Shown here piece by piece: positions 24,827-36,897 of a DNA stretch of 64,000 nucleotides. The stretch is from Paracamarosporium sp. OC-R06-R3 (taxonomy: Eukaryota; Ascomycota; Dothideomycetes; Pleosporales; Didymosphaeriaceae). The stretch spans positions 1 to 64,000 of the forward strand of contig JACVRA010000022.1 of NCBI GenBank assembly GCA_019828545.1. The letters are read 5' to 3'. Positions within the stretch are counted from its first letter, which is position 1, and each line of letters starts with the position of its first letter. The notes under the pieces were generated by a model. It was given only the letters and a program-made list of their open reading frames with translations, did not search any database and was not told the origin of the DNA. The position numbers and the translations under genes are program-made.

Positions 24827-25762
24827 CTACGGCTTCGGTATATGGATCGTCTTGCTCACCATCAAGCACCCATGCAGCACAAACGCAAACGCAATAGGAT
24901 GCACCTCCCACGACGTCCCGACGCCCCAGGTTCCCAGCGGCAACTGAGCATGCGTCCAGCCGTTGTAGGCCCAGAAGGCCATGACGCAGGCGAGGCCGAT
25001 GGACGTCGGGATGGGCGTGCCCTCGAAGTATTTCGACTTGCCCGTTGCGTCTTTGGGGAGCATGGCGACGGTTACGTTGAAGCGGGCGAGGCGCGTGAGG
25101 CCGCAGAGGACGAAGAAGGTGAGGAGGAGATGGTCGAGGGGCGTGCGGAGGCCGAGGGAGAAAGCGGCGCTGGCGGGTGCTACGCCGAAGGATATCTATT
25201 GCGTGGCTGGCGTCAGCTGCTGTTCTTTTGGGAGGTGGTCTAAGGGGGAAGTGGTGGGCGGGTGAGTGGTGGATGGGAGAGAATGGGAACGTACCAGGTC
25301 TGCTAGGGAATCTAGCTCCTGCCCCATGAGCGAGGCCTTCTTCCTCCAGCGTGCGACCTTGCCGTCCATGAGGTCGAAGAACATGCCGAGCGGGATCAGG
25401 CCCAGCGCGAAGTAGGCGTTCGTGTAGTTCGTGGGGTCATCTTGGATGCAGTACCGCAGGGACGAGAAGATGGACATGACGCCGCAGAAGCCTGCCACGG
25501 TTCAGTTAGCATACCGATCCATATGTGGGGTGGAAGAGGGGTAGGATGTACCGTTCATCTCAGTAATGAAGTCTGCCAGGTGCAGCGCGCGGAAGAGCGA
25601 GAAGTGGCCGGCTTCTGAGGAGAGGAGCCGCGCTTGCTTGTCTTGCGCTGTTAGATGTTAACGTCTGTCTCTCCCAATACTGCATTGTCAGAACATACTC
25701 TGGTCTTTTGGCGGAGGAGCGCCGTCCTTGGGCCCTGAGGGCGCGCCGTTTCTTCGCGACAT
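24827..25762 (-). CDS. CHO1: CDP-diacylglycerol-serine O-phosphatidyltransferase
   Basis: Phosphatidylserine synthase of the ER membrane: CDP-diacylglycerol + L-serine gives phosphatidylserine + CMP. Four exons: 25762-25699, 25647-25552, 25491-25295 and 25195-24827, giving 241 residues, somewhat shorter than yeast Cho1. The CDP-alcohol phosphotransferase motif D-x2-D-G-x2-A-R-x8-G-x3-D-x3-D is complete and spans exon 3 (DLMDGKVAR ... GQELDSLAD). [13 protein letters not shown] before it and ISFGVAP after it are typical of PS synthases. Several membrane segments follow. The N-terminus is short and polar ([14 protein letters not shown]), shorter than the regulatory N-terminus of yeast Cho1. It is transcribed away from GAR1's 3' end. 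Confidence 0.93.
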
Positions 25763-26446
25763 AGTGTGGTAGCGGTGAGGTAGTAAGAAGATAGAGAGGG
25801 GTGTGCGTGTCGAAGGGAGAAGAAATGAGGTAGGTAACAGTAAACAGACGTTTTACGGTCGACTGCGTCAGTGCTAGTGGGATCCGCAGCGACGTGTGTG
25901 ATGTGCAGGATTGCGGAAACTATTCAAGGTTCTGAGGGTCATCTAGCCCACGTCATAAGCCACACCTAGCGAATGTCAATGCCGAGCCAAGATTTCTACT
26001 GGTTCGCGACTCCACAAGTTTTGGACGGCAATTCGCTGTTAACAAAGACTTAGGCATTGAGGTTATGTGCAGGTCAGGACTCATCTCTCCGAGTATTTGC
26101 TCAGCATAGCTGACCTCTGCGGAGGTCTCTCAAATATAAGACAAAGCAGAATTTCAAGTAGAGGATTGGTGGAAGCGTGCAATCATCTGCCTCGTACATT
26201 CCATTGCTGCTCTTTGCAACATCTAAGATTGAGACTTCAATATACATGCACGCGAGCTCCTCGTGGCTCGCCGTGATTGCATCCGTAGGCAGCCTAGACT
26301 TTCCAATCAAAGCAACTTCTCCAACCAAACACCAAACGCCGTAGATGATCAAGGTATCGATGACTGCTCGCTCGCGCCAGTACCAGTAGAAAGAAGTGCG
26401 AACATCTTCGCCCGTTGTGTCGAGTAGACGCCTTCGTACATCGTGT
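25763..26446. other. Intergenic, promoter side of CHO1
   Basis: Upstream DNA of CHO1 and 3' flank of GAR1. Nothing further recognised. Confidence 0.5.
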
Positions 26447-27322
26447 TCAGTAACCTCCTCTTCCACGGCTGAAGCCACCACGTCCACCACCGCGCGAGAA
26501 ACCGCCGCTTCCACCACGACCGCCACCGCGACCGCCAGAGAAACCACCTCGTGAGCCGCCTCGTCCACCGGCACCTCCTCTTGAGAATCCACCACCGCGA
26601 GGTCCTCCACGGCCACGGCCGCCCCGAGCTCCACCACGGGCTCCTCCTCTGCCAGCGGGCTTCTTCACCTTCGGTGCGCCTGGGTTAGGCTTGGGCTTCG
26701 GTAGGAATCTGATACCGACGTCTTAGCGTCGCGTTGACCTTGAGTGAAGACTACTTTGTGGAGCGCTGCATTCCGCAACAATTGATCCTCAGGTGGCAGG
26801 GTGCAAAGGGAACATTGAGCAACAGACGAAAGATAAAGGAAGAACGTACTTCTCTAGTGGTAACAGCTTGTCGCCACCAATGTAGAACTTGTCGCCCTTC
26901 TTGAAGGACTTGGCCTGAATGCCTTCTGATGGCTTGATCGTGAAGTACACTTGGGTAATTGGTCCAAGGATCTCGTCCACCTTTCCCACAGGCGTCTTGT
27001 TCTCAAGGTATATCGGCGCATTGAAGTACGGGATCTTCTCGTTGGTCGACGTGCACATCATCTCACCCTCGACATCGTGCATGAACTCGCCCATCGCTGA
27101 GCTTCGTTAGCCAATAGCCGACTGTAAAATTGCAAGAGAACGTACGGTATACGGTATCAGGCGGTCCAAAGGACGGTGTGAAGCCTCCGCGACCTGCAAG
27201 CTATTAGCTCGTGCGCACTGGGGAGCTCTGCAGCTATGAATGAACGCACCACCACGGGGAGTGAATCCACCGCGCCCACCGCCTCCTCCGCGTCCGCCTC
27301 GGGGTGTTCCGCGAAACGACAT
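26447..27322 (-). CDS. GAR1: H/ACA ribonucleoprotein subunit Gar1
   Basis: Core protein of H/ACA snoRNPs, which pseudouridylate rRNA in the nucleolus and are needed for pre-rRNA processing. Four exons: 27322-27250, 27193-27146, 27096-26850 and 26708-26447, giving 209 residues. The central Gar1/Naf1 fold is unmistakable ([19 protein letters not shown], then [12 protein letters not shown]). It is flanked by an N-terminal GGRGG region and a long C-terminal RGG/SRGG domain (about 70 residues), the canonical GAR-core-GAR layout. The RGG repeats make the DNA low in complexity and generate several shadow frames. It faces THS1 across a 480-bp region. Confidence 0.96.
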
Positions 27323-27802
27323 TGTGTCTGTTGTTGTGCTGGGTGTGCAATCGTCGTGCGCGTCGTGAGCTGTTGTTGCGCCTGCAGGTCCCGAAAGAAA
27401 ATCGAAAATGGCTCGAGCGAAACGGCCAATCGGAGACACGTTGTTCCTGCCGGGGCCAGGGTTGCGCCTGCCCCACTACACAACGCGGGACGCCAAGAGG
27501 TGGGCTGCAAGCTCCAAATGTGAGGAATCCGTTTCAATTGCTCGATTCGCGTTTCCTGACAGGCAACTCGGGCTATTTGACTCAGATTAGGCCCACAGAT
27601 ACGAGGTGAGAAAGTTCAAGTCATATCTCCTTGCAGTCATTTCCCTCAGCCCATCTTTGACTCACCGCGACCGCAGTATATATATATTGCACGCGACGGA
27701 GTATTGCCTCCAAAGTCTAAGCACTTTTCGTGGGCCATAATCGCGCAAGACTTAAAACACAGTTGTTGACTTTCTTATAAGATTTCAAGTTACGACGCAA
27801 TT
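27323..27802. promoter_or_regulatory. Bidirectional promoter region, GAR1 / THS1
   Basis: 480 bp between two divergent translation-related genes. A CCAAT box sits in GGCCAATCGG (about 27424-27433), and a TATATATAT run lies near 27677. Activity is inferred from position. Confidence 0.5.
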
Positions 27803-30262
27803 ATGGCTGAAGCCGTGAAAGAAGCCGTGAAGGAGGTCACCGAGAACGTCAAGAACCTTGCCATCTCCGGTGAGGCCAAACCGAAGAAGGAGAAGAAGCC
27901 CAAGAAGGGCGCAGAGTCCGCAGATGGTCGACCGCTCGAACTCAGCCCACCTCCAGCGTACATTGACCACCGGGTCAAGATCTTCGAGCAACTCAAGGCT
28001 AAGTACGACGCCGAAGTCGCCCAGAAGCCACGTGAGAAGATCGAGGTGACTCTTGGAGATGGGAAGGTCCATATCGGAGAATCATGGGTCACCAGCCCTG
28101 CAGATATTGCGCGAGGAATAAGCAAGAGCCTGTTCGAGCGCACCGTCATTGCTCGCCTGGACCATGGCACACCAGACGAGACTCTGTGGGACCTGGAGAG
28201 ACCGTTGGAGAAGAGTTGCAAGTTGGAGTTGCTAGATTTCGACCACGAGGAAGGCAAGAGGGTCTTCTGGCATTCGAGTGCGCATATCCTTGGAGAAGCT
28301 TCCGAGCGGAGATTCGGGTGCGACCTCTGTATCGGCCCGCCAATCGAGGACGGATTCTACTATGAGGTATGTATAGTCTTGGCCCATGTTTTGTCCTATC
28401 ATGAGACAACATTGTACGCGAGATTTTTAGCATGGCACTAATGTTCTTAGATGGCACTGCCGGAAAAGGCTGCCGTTGAAAGCTCAGACTACAAGCCCCT
28501 TGAGACTATTGTCAGCAGCATTGTCAAGGAAAAGCAGACCTTCCAGCGGTTAAGCCTTTCGAAAGACGATTTACTCGAGATGTTCAAGTCAAATCCGTAC
28601 AAGCAGCACATCATCAAGGACAAGATCCCTGACGGCACATTCACCACAGTCTACCGCAACGGACCTCTCATCGATCTCTGCCGAGGACCTCACGTACCAC
28701 ACACCGGCCGGATAAAGCAGTTCAAGGTCATGAAGAACTCCGCGTCATACTTCCTCGGTGATGCCAATAACGATAGTCTGCAACGTATCTACGGAGTTTC
28801 GTTCCCGGATAAGGATCGCATGCAAGAGCATCTCAAGTACCTAGAGGAGGCTGCCAAGCGCGATCATCGTAAGATTGGTAAAGAGCAGGAGCTTTTCTTC
28901 TTCCACGAGTACAGCCCGGGATCTTGCTTCTTCTTGCCACACGGAATGATCATCTACAACACGCTGCAGTCCTACCTCCGAGAACAGTACTGGAAGCGCG
29001 GCTACCAGGAGGTTGGATCTCCAAATATGTACAATTCCGCTCTTTGGAAGACCTCAGGTCACTGGCAGCATTATGCGGAAGACATGTTCACATTCGATGT
29101 CGAGAAAGAGAAGTGGGCGCTGAAGCCTATGAACTGCCCCGGCCACTGTCTCATATTCAAGCACCGTGAGCGAAGCTATCGCGAGCTTCCCATCAGAATG
29201 GCAGACTTTGGTATCCTCCACCGAAATGAAGCATCTGGTGCGCTGTCTGGCTTGACCCGTGTCCGTCGTTTCCAGCAGGACGACACCCACATCTTCTGCA
29301 CAGAGGACCAGATTACGGAAGAGATCACCCAGCTATTCGATTTCTTGCGGGAAGTCTACGGCAAGTTTGGCTTTACATTCAAGTTGAAGCTGAGCACACG
29401 GCCTGAGGGCTTCCTGGGTGAGATCGAGACCTGGGACAAGGCCGAGTCGAAATTGACGGAGGCTTTGGACCAGTTCACTGCTGGCGGAAATGGCGCATGG
29501 GAGCTGAACCCGGGAGACGGTGCTTTCTACGGACCGAAGATCGACATCACCATCCAGGATGCCTTGAGGCGAGATTTCCAATGTGCCACCATTCAGCTTG
29601 ACTTCCAGCTGCCCCAGCGCTTTGAACTGGAGTATATGACCTCTGAAGCGAGGCCAAAGACCGACAAGAAGGAAGAGAGTGCCGAGAAACCCAAGGACGA
29701 GAAGCATGACAGGCCCAAGGAGCTCGCAGAAGCTGAGGAAGAGGCTCTCAAGAAGACGCCCGCACCACCACCAGGCTATGCTCGCCCCGTGATGATCCAC
29801 CGTGCCATCTACGGTTCGTTCGAGCGCTTCATTGGGTAAGTCCATTTCTATTCCTCACATTGCACAAGACAAAGTCCTAATACATATAATAGTATCCTCA
29901 CCGAGCACTTCGCCGGCCGCTGGCCCTTCTGGATCTCCCCACGCCAAGTCATGATCATCCCCGTCATGCCCGCCGTAAACGACTACGTCAAGGAAGTCCA
30001 GTCGCGGCTCCGCGCCGAGGGCCTCCACGCCGACATCGACATCAGCGGCAACACGATGCAGAAGAAGATCCGCACGGCCCAACTCGCCCTCTACAACTTC
30101 ATCATCGTTGTCGGTGCAGAGGAGCGCGAGAACAAGGCTGCCAACGTGCGTAATCGCGATGACCAGGAGTCGCAGAAGCGCGGCGAGGTTATTCCTCTGG
30201 ATGAGGTGGTCAGGAAGTTGGTTGAGCTGAGGAACGAGCGGAGGTTGGAGAACAAGATTTAG
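27803..30262 (+). CDS. THS1: Threonyl-tRNA synthetase, cytosolic type
   Basis: Charges tRNA-Thr with threonine. Three exons, 27803-28366, 28451-29835 and 29893-30262, give 772 residues. Order: Lys-rich N-terminus; TGS domain ([17 protein letters not shown]); second additional domain with HSSAH and the [11 protein letters not shown] loop; class II catalytic core with the zinc-ligand motif PMNCPGHC and motif 2 ([26 protein letters not shown]); motif 3 region [18 protein letters not shown]; anticodon-binding domain ([13 protein letters not shown]). The stretch between FELEYM and RPVMIH, very short in bacterial enzymes, here holds about 50 Lys/Glu/Pro-rich residues (29640-29780). No obvious mitochondrial presequence. 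Function confident. Confidence 0.97.
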
Positions 30263-31001
30263 GGGGTCGGTTCTCGTGCATGGGTGGATAAGCAGGGTAT
30301 GCAGTGGGTGACGTTCGGGGGGCTTGATGACTCATTGCTATTGGGTGTGGGTGTGAGGCCGTCGGAGTATCATCGTACCCGTACATGGAAAACAAATGCA
30401 TCTTTTCGTTATGACTGCGGTGATGGAGACCTTTCGACTTTCCGTGAAGCGCTGCCCTGGCTTGTAATTGCTATGCGAGTACATGCTATTCAAAGCACGC
30501 ACTCCACACGTATGTAGCTTTTATAACTCGTAGCATAGGTTATGAATCCATGGACATTACAGAAAGCTACCTTCACAAGCTTCGCATATCACCCTTAAAC
30601 CAAGAATTCACTACACGTCACAAACCCCAAGCAAATGTGGAAGTCCTCTCATTACCCACTCTCTCAAGCTACCTACAGCCCAATCGAAGAAAAAGAAAAA
30701 AAGAAGACACAGAGAACAAGCCACTCCAACCGCAAGATGCCAAAAAGGTATATGTCCGATCTCGAAGCCCCCATCCATGCACCACATCCAAAAGAGCCGT
30801 AAATGCATGAAACCGCATCCAGACTCATCCCGACAATGTATCGTTTAGTTTAGAAACAGCCTGGAAATATGATATCGTGTGTGGTTGGATGGTCTGCAGC
30901 CGGCTAGCGGCTCGTGTCCATCCGTATGTCGTAAATCTATAATACGCGCGCGAAACACAATGTACGTACGGGACGGGAGCGGTCGATCGATCGGTGTACG
31001 T
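30263..31001. other. Convergent intergenic region
   Basis: 3' flanks of THS1 and VTS1. No feature recognised. Confidence 0.55.
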
Positions 31002-32943
31002 CTAGTGGAGCCTGCCCTGATCCTTCGCTTCCTTTACCTGCTCGAAAACCTGGGTTTCTTGTTAGTATATTTTCTACTATCGAAAATAATGAAAAGAAAA
31101 GTCTGGAAAGCTTACCTTCAACATCTTCCTCCTGGCGCCCAAAGCATTGACACCGCGTTTCTCCAAGCCGTCATCGTCAAGCTCAATAAGATCCTGCCAT
31201 TTCAGATCCTTGAGATTATCCGTGTACTTGTGGAGACGCAGACTCCTAAGCCAGCTCGGGATGTCCTGGAGGAGGTTCGCGTCAGTAGGATCCTCCGGTG
31301 GCTTCGAGCTGCCGCGACGTCCTCGTGGAGACCTGCCACGATTCATCTCGGAATGGTCGGAGATGTAGCCACCATGACCATCACCAAGACCAATGCCGAA
31401 TTGACCAAGGTTCAAGGCGCCCATGCCGTTGTTTGCAAGGGGTGAGCTGCCGTAGTCAGCGGAAAGGAATCCATTGGCTTGTGGCGAGAGGAAGTTTGCA
31501 GTGCCCAAGCCTCCACCCTGCATAGCAATACCAGGGGAGGTAGGACGAGAGCGGCGGCCTTGCATGGCAGCGAGCTGTTGAGCCTGCAATGTGGCTGCCT
31601 GTTGCGGTGACAGGAGCTGGCCGAGCTCGTTGGTCATGACAAAGCTGTTTCCACCTGGAAGACCGGGGGACAAAGGACCATTTCCAGATCCTTGGCCCTC
31701 AGAAGAACGAGCACGGCGGTACTTGCGCACATCGTCCAGTTGGATGCGGTTGTTGACGGTCGACAAAGCGGCAAGCTTCATGGCAGTCGCATTGGCGACC
31801 ATGTCAGCCTGTGTCTGGGACTGGCCAAAGTTGCCGACCATAGGGGTGCTCAGTTGCGACGCCCAGCTTCCACCGGGCGCGTAAGAAGGTGAAAGCAGAG
31901 GGATCGCACTGGCATCTTGTGTGGGAGCGTTAAGTGTAGTGGTCTGTACGTTTCCACCGTCGCTAGAAAGTGGAAGACGAGGAGAGCGGAGGCCTGCTGA
32001 CGGAGGCGGAGCAGTGAACTGGCCCATCGCGGGCTGATGTTGCGGCTGCTGGCCCGAAGACTTTGGCCGCTGACCATCACCCCATGGCGAGGCTGGCACA
32101 GTATTCTCCTTTTTATCTTCTGGGGCGGAGATGGTTGGAGCTGCCAGAGAGCTGCGGTCGCCCACGGTGCTGTTGCGGTTTGAGGCTGGGGCGATCCCGG
32201 TGATATCGGTAAACTCTGCCTTTTGCTTTGCAATGGCGGCCGCAGCATCCGGGAACATGCGGCTGATGGTAGTTTGGTCTAAGCCAGAGTTACGCTTCGC
32301 GCCAGGAGATGGCGGCGGGCGACCGAGGCCCATGGAGTTGCGGTTCTCGTTGGTGGTCAGCTTGCTCATGGCGTCGCTCAGCTTCTGTGTCATCGGATCT
32401 GGCATATGTTAGATTCTGAAAATCAATGTAGCTTCTGGGCCACTCACCCTTCTCTCCAAAGTTGGCGGGAGAAAGCACGCCGGACATGGGCAGACTCTTG
32501 GACATCTGCTGCAGCACCTGGATGAAGAACCTAATCTGCACCTGGGTGGTCTGCTGGAGCAAAGCATAGAGAGCTGCGGTCCGCTCTGCCTCGCTCAGCA
32601 CGCGGAACCACTGCTCGATAGCGCTGAGCTCGTCCTTGAAATCCTGGTCGAGCGTAGCGGTCGCCATTTCCTCCAGAGTGGTCTCGTACTGGTCAATGTC
32701 TGCCAGCCACTGCTGGGCGGCGCGTTCCATCTCGTCAGGGTTGCCCGAGTTGGTGTTCTGGCGGCCGAAGTAGACCTCAGAGGCTGGGCGAATGCCACGG
32801 TTGGCGAGCGGGGAAGTGAAGCCGCCCATGTCGGCAGAGGCGCGTAGGTGGTGGCTCGAGCCGATGGTGTTGCGCGAGTTGGGCGGGCGCAGCGAGCTGG
32901 AGCCCTCTGGGGTGCTGTTCCTGTTGCCGGCGATGTTGGACAT
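31002..32943 (-). CDS. VTS1: SAM-domain RNA-binding protein Vts1
   Basis: Smaug-family post-transcriptional regulator that binds CNGG hairpins in mRNA and promotes deadenylation and decay. Three exons: 32943-32448, 32398-31116 and a tiny last exon 31049-31002 (15 codons plus stop), giving 608 residues. The C-terminal SAM domain is complete ([43 protein letters not shown]). It continues across the last intron as [13 protein letters not shown] conserved N-terminal helical region ([20 protein letters not shown] ... [15 protein letters not shown]) and long Ser/Pro/Gln-rich linkers precede it. The start was chosen at [10 protein letters not shown]; an in-frame ATG 84 nt upstream exists but its residues look non-conserved. 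Confidence 0.93.
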
Positions 32944-33984
32944 GGCGTCTTGTCTTGTCTGGCTTGCGTGGCCGAAATTTAGATTCTGGCAAACAGTTAG
33001 TGGCTGGTGTCTCAGCATGGCCAGGAGCGGAAGGGCCGGGCCCGACGTACAGTAAATGGGTCGATGGTCGCTGTGCTTGCGATGTGGGTGCGATCGAGTC
33101 TCCTGCAGTCCCGCTGGCCTCAAAGGAGCTCGATTGCGAGAGGGTCGATCAGGGGACAGGCACGATGAAGGCGCAGAGGCAGATGCAGGCGATGGGTGCT
33201 AGAGCTGGCGAACGCGCACAAGCATGGGCGGTAAGAAGAGAGGACGGAAGAATACCCAACACAGCGAAGGAAACGAAGAGAGGGTGGAGGAGTAGAGGGT
33301 GAGGGTGAGAGCGCAGCCCGCGTCTTGGTGGAGTGGAGGCAGTGAAGGCTGCAGGGTCGAAACATCGTCCAATCGTTGCGCTAGCCCACTACAGATCCCT
33401 GCCCGGTGAATGGCGCATCCAGCCCTGTTGCCGCCCGTCTTCAGCTCTGACAGACATCCCAAACGAGCCAGACGCAGACCAGGCTTGAGTCCCCGCAGCA
33501 GCCATGGAAGACGACGAACCGGGCCTTGACCCAAAATGACACTGGTCTTGTTTCGAGTGTCGCGAGCCGGCGCCCTCGCCGCACGCCAGGCCACGATTTT
33601 ATCTCACAAGCGCACCGCTCTACTGACATTTCTGTTATTGCCATCAAATTCAGGCATGGCCCCCACCGAGCATCACGCTACTTGGGTTGCACGTTGGGAT
33701 TCGTTCGCCGGATGCCAATAGTGCTTCGGCCCAACAAACAGTGCATAAACCGTGCCCCAGGATAATTATTTTTCTGTTTCTCCGTCGTTTGAACTTTTGC
33801 ATGCTCTCCGCATCGCAATGTTTGATTCTATTAAAGGAACACGCACCCGAGCCGCGTTGCAGCGGACTGCCAGCATCTTCCTCCGTTCGTACATCAAACT
33901 GCTGTGAACGGGCATGCGTCGTCAACCCCATGTCATGTGACGTTTATCCATGAGCGAGTACCAAGGAACACCATGGTAATCGCA
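32944..33984. other. Intergenic, VTS1 promoter and COG5 3' flank
   Basis: Both neighbours lie on the minus strand. A CCAAT pentamer is present at about 33369. No coding region is supported. Confidence 0.5.
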
Positions 33985-35334
33985 TCACCGTATCTGTCCC
34001 AAGATTGACGACGCCATGACTGCCGCCTCGCGCTCCCAGCTCCCCGCCGCACCCGTCTTACCCTTGCCCGCCAGTGCGCCTGGCACCTGGCTCCCCCGAT
34101 TCACACAATCCCTTACTGCATCCCTAACCCTGTCCTTATTCGAGCGCAAGGTTCTTGCAGATACCCCACCACGATGCATGATGTCCTGCACTCTTGGCGC
34201 CAGATTGGACGCCAGCGAGCGCCAGAAGTATGAGGGCAGCGACGATGTATCGAGGGCCTGCAGAAGCGGTTGCAGGAAGTTGTTCGGTGATGCCTTATCC
34301 GGGGTGGAAGAATCGTTTGCGATTTCGTGCAGTAGGGGATGCACCGGAGGTTTCGTAGACTCCAAAAGCGTTTCGAGGGCTACAATGTTTTGACATCGGG
34401 CCGAGATCTCGAGCAGCGTCCGGTCAAGAGTGGGTAGGGTTGCTAGTGACCGAGCAAGAGATGCCAGCGATGACTTCAATTGCGTCTGAAGGTAATCTTG
34501 AAGTGCACTCAGAAGCAATGTCGGCGTAAAGGTAGCATTAGCAGGGGTCGGCGACAGCAAATACAGGGTGAGTAGAGCAGATGTTGTGCGGGACTTTGTA
34601 TCTTCGGTTTGAGCGAATGTCGATGCCGAAGACTGGCCTCCCGAGGTGAGCAACGATGACATAGAGAACTCTTTGACCACCTGTTGTGCTCTCGATGTGA
34701 TGCTCCTCTCGCCGGGGCTGACCAGCTCGTTTTTCAGCGAATTGACGACGTTTACTTTGTCCAGGCCCTCCCCCTCCTCTCCTGGGCCCGTGGCTGTAAA
34801 TATCTGGCGCAAAGATAGCAACGTATCTGCCGACCGAACCATTGCCCTGTGATCTTCCTTCTTTGCGCTTCCGACCCCACCAATCTCGGACATGCGTACC
34901 TCCAGTTGCCTTCCCAACATGAGACATCGCGCAACTGCCCTGCCCATTTTGACTGTCTGGCACAACCGCTCGGCGGTCAGGCGGACCTGTTCTGCCACCT
35001 CATGTCGCTCAATGACCTCCTTCTCCAACGCCTTGTACGATTCGGTTAAACTGGCGACCTGCCCCTCCACTTCCTCCAATATTTTCCCGCTAGATGCTGC
35101 ACGGTCCTTCGTGTACTCTAGCAGAGGAAGGGCAGACTTTGTCGTAAGAGTGTCGATTTGCGTGTCGATGTCTTGGACGTCGAAAAGTACGCGCGAGAGG
35201 GGCGTGGAGAGATCTAGCGGTGTATCGGAGGGGTTGTTCGTCGCAAGGACGAGAGTGTTCGCAAACGACGTTGCGGAGAAGTCTGGGTCGAGGAACTCTT
35301 CATAGTCAATGTATGACGGCTCGCCATCCGACAT
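33985..35334 (-). CDS. COG5: Conserved oligomeric Golgi complex subunit 5
   Basis: Subunit of the COG tether, which captures vesicles recycling glycosylation enzymes within the Golgi. It is a single exon of 449 residues. The N-terminus (YIDYEEFLDPDFSATSFAN, then DTPLDLSTPLSRVLFDVQD) is the signature of fungal COG5. The following 100 residues are coiled-coil-like (KILEEVEGQVASLTESYKAL, EKEVIERHEVAEQV). The remainder is helical, with no catalytic motif. I start at MSDGEPSYID; the frame stays open upstream to 35439, but those residues resemble untranslated leader. It is divergent from the ureidoglycolate lyase gene, with 204 bp between. Confidence 0.88.
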   Translation of the reverse strand: MSDGEPSYIDYEEFLDPDFSATSFANTLVLATNNPSDTPLDLSTPLSRVLFDVQDIDTQIDTLTTKSALPLLEYTKDRAASSGKILEEVEGQVASLTESYKALEKEVIERHEVAEQVRLTAERLCQTVKMGRAVARCLMLGRQLEVRMSEIGGVGSAKKEDHRAMVRSADTLLSLRQIFTATGPGEEGEGLDKVNVVNSLKNELVSPGERSITSRAQQVVKEFSMSSLLTSGGQSSASTFAQTEDTKSRTTSALLTLYLLSPTPANATFTPTLLLSALQDYLQTQLKSSLASLARSLATLPTLDRTLLEISARCQNIVALETLLESTKPPVHPLLHEIANDSSTPDKASPNNFLQPLLQALDTSSLPSYFWRSLASNLAPRVQDIMHRGGVSARTLRSNKDRVRDAVRDCVNRGSQVPGALAGKGKTGAAGSWEREAAVMASSILGQIR

Positions 35335-35538
35335 GGTGGGATCTTGGGTTAATTCGGTGGTCCGCTGTGCTCCAAGTGTTGTCGTTGGCCCGCGTTGCTT
35401 GGCGGCAGGCAAGCAAGGGTCTAGTTCTCTAGCTATCACAAGGTAGAGCTAGCGGCTGCATGTGAAAGAGCTCCATTCCCCGCAACTCACAACGGTTGAT
35501 ACACTCTTCCCAGAGCAATTGCGCTCCCAATCGCCACA

Positions 35539-36486
35539 ATGCCTACCAAAATGCCTGCTCCGTCGATACGCATTCCAATCGAGCTTCTCACCCAATCTTC
35601 CTTTGGCCAGTTCGGCACCGTAATCGAGAACCCCGCACATTCACCGCTCCCACCCTCGCAACTTGGTCCTCTTCCCACCGCCGTGTCTGCAAATCAAGGC
35701 TCTGCTCTCAAAATCCTCGATGTGACGCACATGTCCAATCTTTACAATCTCGCCCCCTCAAAGAAACCCGCAAAAGCAGTAATGAACATGTTTGTCTGCG
35801 CGCCACGAGATCTGAGACCGCACGAGCCGAGCGACAGCATGCCGAGTAGTTGGGGTGACCTAGACTTTGACGAAGACGACTATGGGGATGCAGATAGGGA
35901 GTTGTTTGACGTGCGGATACTGGAACGACATCCTTTCACAACACAGACATTCATCCCCATGGGGTTGAGCGGACAGGAAAGACATACGCAGTACCTAGTT
36001 ATTGTAGCACCAACCCTACCGGCTTCATCATCAAGATTGCACACAGGGAGACCGCCTCCATATCCGACGCCCCGACCCACGAGAAAGCGGAGTATCAAAG
36101 ACATCTTCGCTCGGGCGCGGCCAAGTCCGTTCACGAACGAAAACGCGCCACCACCAAGTCAGTTCACACGGTTGCATCCCTCGGCGCGACCGAAAGGGCC
36201 TGGCCTTCCTGATCTTAAAAACATACGAGCTTTCATTGCTACAGGAAATCAAGCCGTAACCTACGGAGCCGGGACATGGCATGCGCCAATGGTGGTAATC
36301 GGCGCGCGACCTATAGACTTTGTAGTCGTGCAGTTTGCCAATGGGGTGGGTATTGAGGATTGTCAGGAAATAGAACTCGAGACTGGCAGGATAGCTGAGG
36401 AAGGCGTTGTAGTGATGGTGGATTCGGATTCGAGTGGAAAAGTGCAGGTCAGGGCTGGTGTCGGGAGCGTGAAAGCGAAGTTGTGA
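35539..36486 (+). CDS. DAL3: Ureidoglycolate lyase
   Basis: Allantoin-degradation enzyme that splits ureidoglycolate into glyoxylate and urea. Single exon, 315 residues, longer than yeast Dal3 (about 195). The family core is visible: IPIELLTQSSFGQFGTVIEN at the start, RILERHPFTTQTFIPMGLSG in the middle and AVTYGAGTWHAPMVVIG near the end. The extra length comes from an acidic stretch (residues about 100-120) and a basic Pro/Arg-rich insert (around KRSIKDIFARARPSPF) between the two halves. A second ATG at codon 5 is a possible start. No other allantoin-pathway gene lies in the window, so clustering as in yeast DAL genes is not seen here. Confidence 0.88.
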   Translation: MPTKMPAPSIRIPIELLTQSSFGQFGTVIENPAHSPLPPSQLGPLPTAVSANQGSALKILDVTHMSNLYNLAPSKKPAKAVMNMFVCAPRDLRPHEPSDSMPSSWGDLDFDEDDYGDADRELFDVRILERHPFTTQTFIPMGLSGQERHTQYLVIVAPTLPASSSRLHTGRPPPYPTPRPTRKRSIKDIFARARPSPFTNENAPPPSQFTRLHPSARPKGPGLPDLKNIRAFIATGNQAVTYGAGTWHAPMVVIGARPIDFVVVQFANGVGIEDCQEIELETGRIAEEGVVVMVDSDSSGKVQVRAGVGSVKAKL

Positions 36487-36897
36487 ATTGTAGCCCACCT
36501 TTGTTGCTCACTCTTATTCTGATGGCATTGAATTTAGGTAAACATGCATGTAGCCTTGTTAATATTAATCATAGCTTGCTGTAAGTAAGTTAGGTACCAT
36601 ATGTACCCGCGGAGCTTCCTAAATATGTTAAAGCAATTCACAACACAAAGTAAGGGTCACAAAAGCTTGCCAGAGATTACAGATATGATGTGTACCTGTG
36701 GGCGTAATATTGCATACTTGTGAAACGTGAAGCGCTTGGTTGAGGCTGCTTTTCCCCACCCCCACGTCCCTTGTCAGCATGATCTGGTGACCTGTTGTTA
36801 TTAAGAGGCTTTACCGCAGCACCTCTATCCTTCACTACTTCATCGATTTCCTGCCGTTACGCGCAGCCTCCAAAACAACCATTCTACTACGATCAGC
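36487..36897. other. Intergenic, upstream of the F-box gene
   Basis: AT-rich; no feature recognised beyond presumed promoter and leader. Confidence 0.5.
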
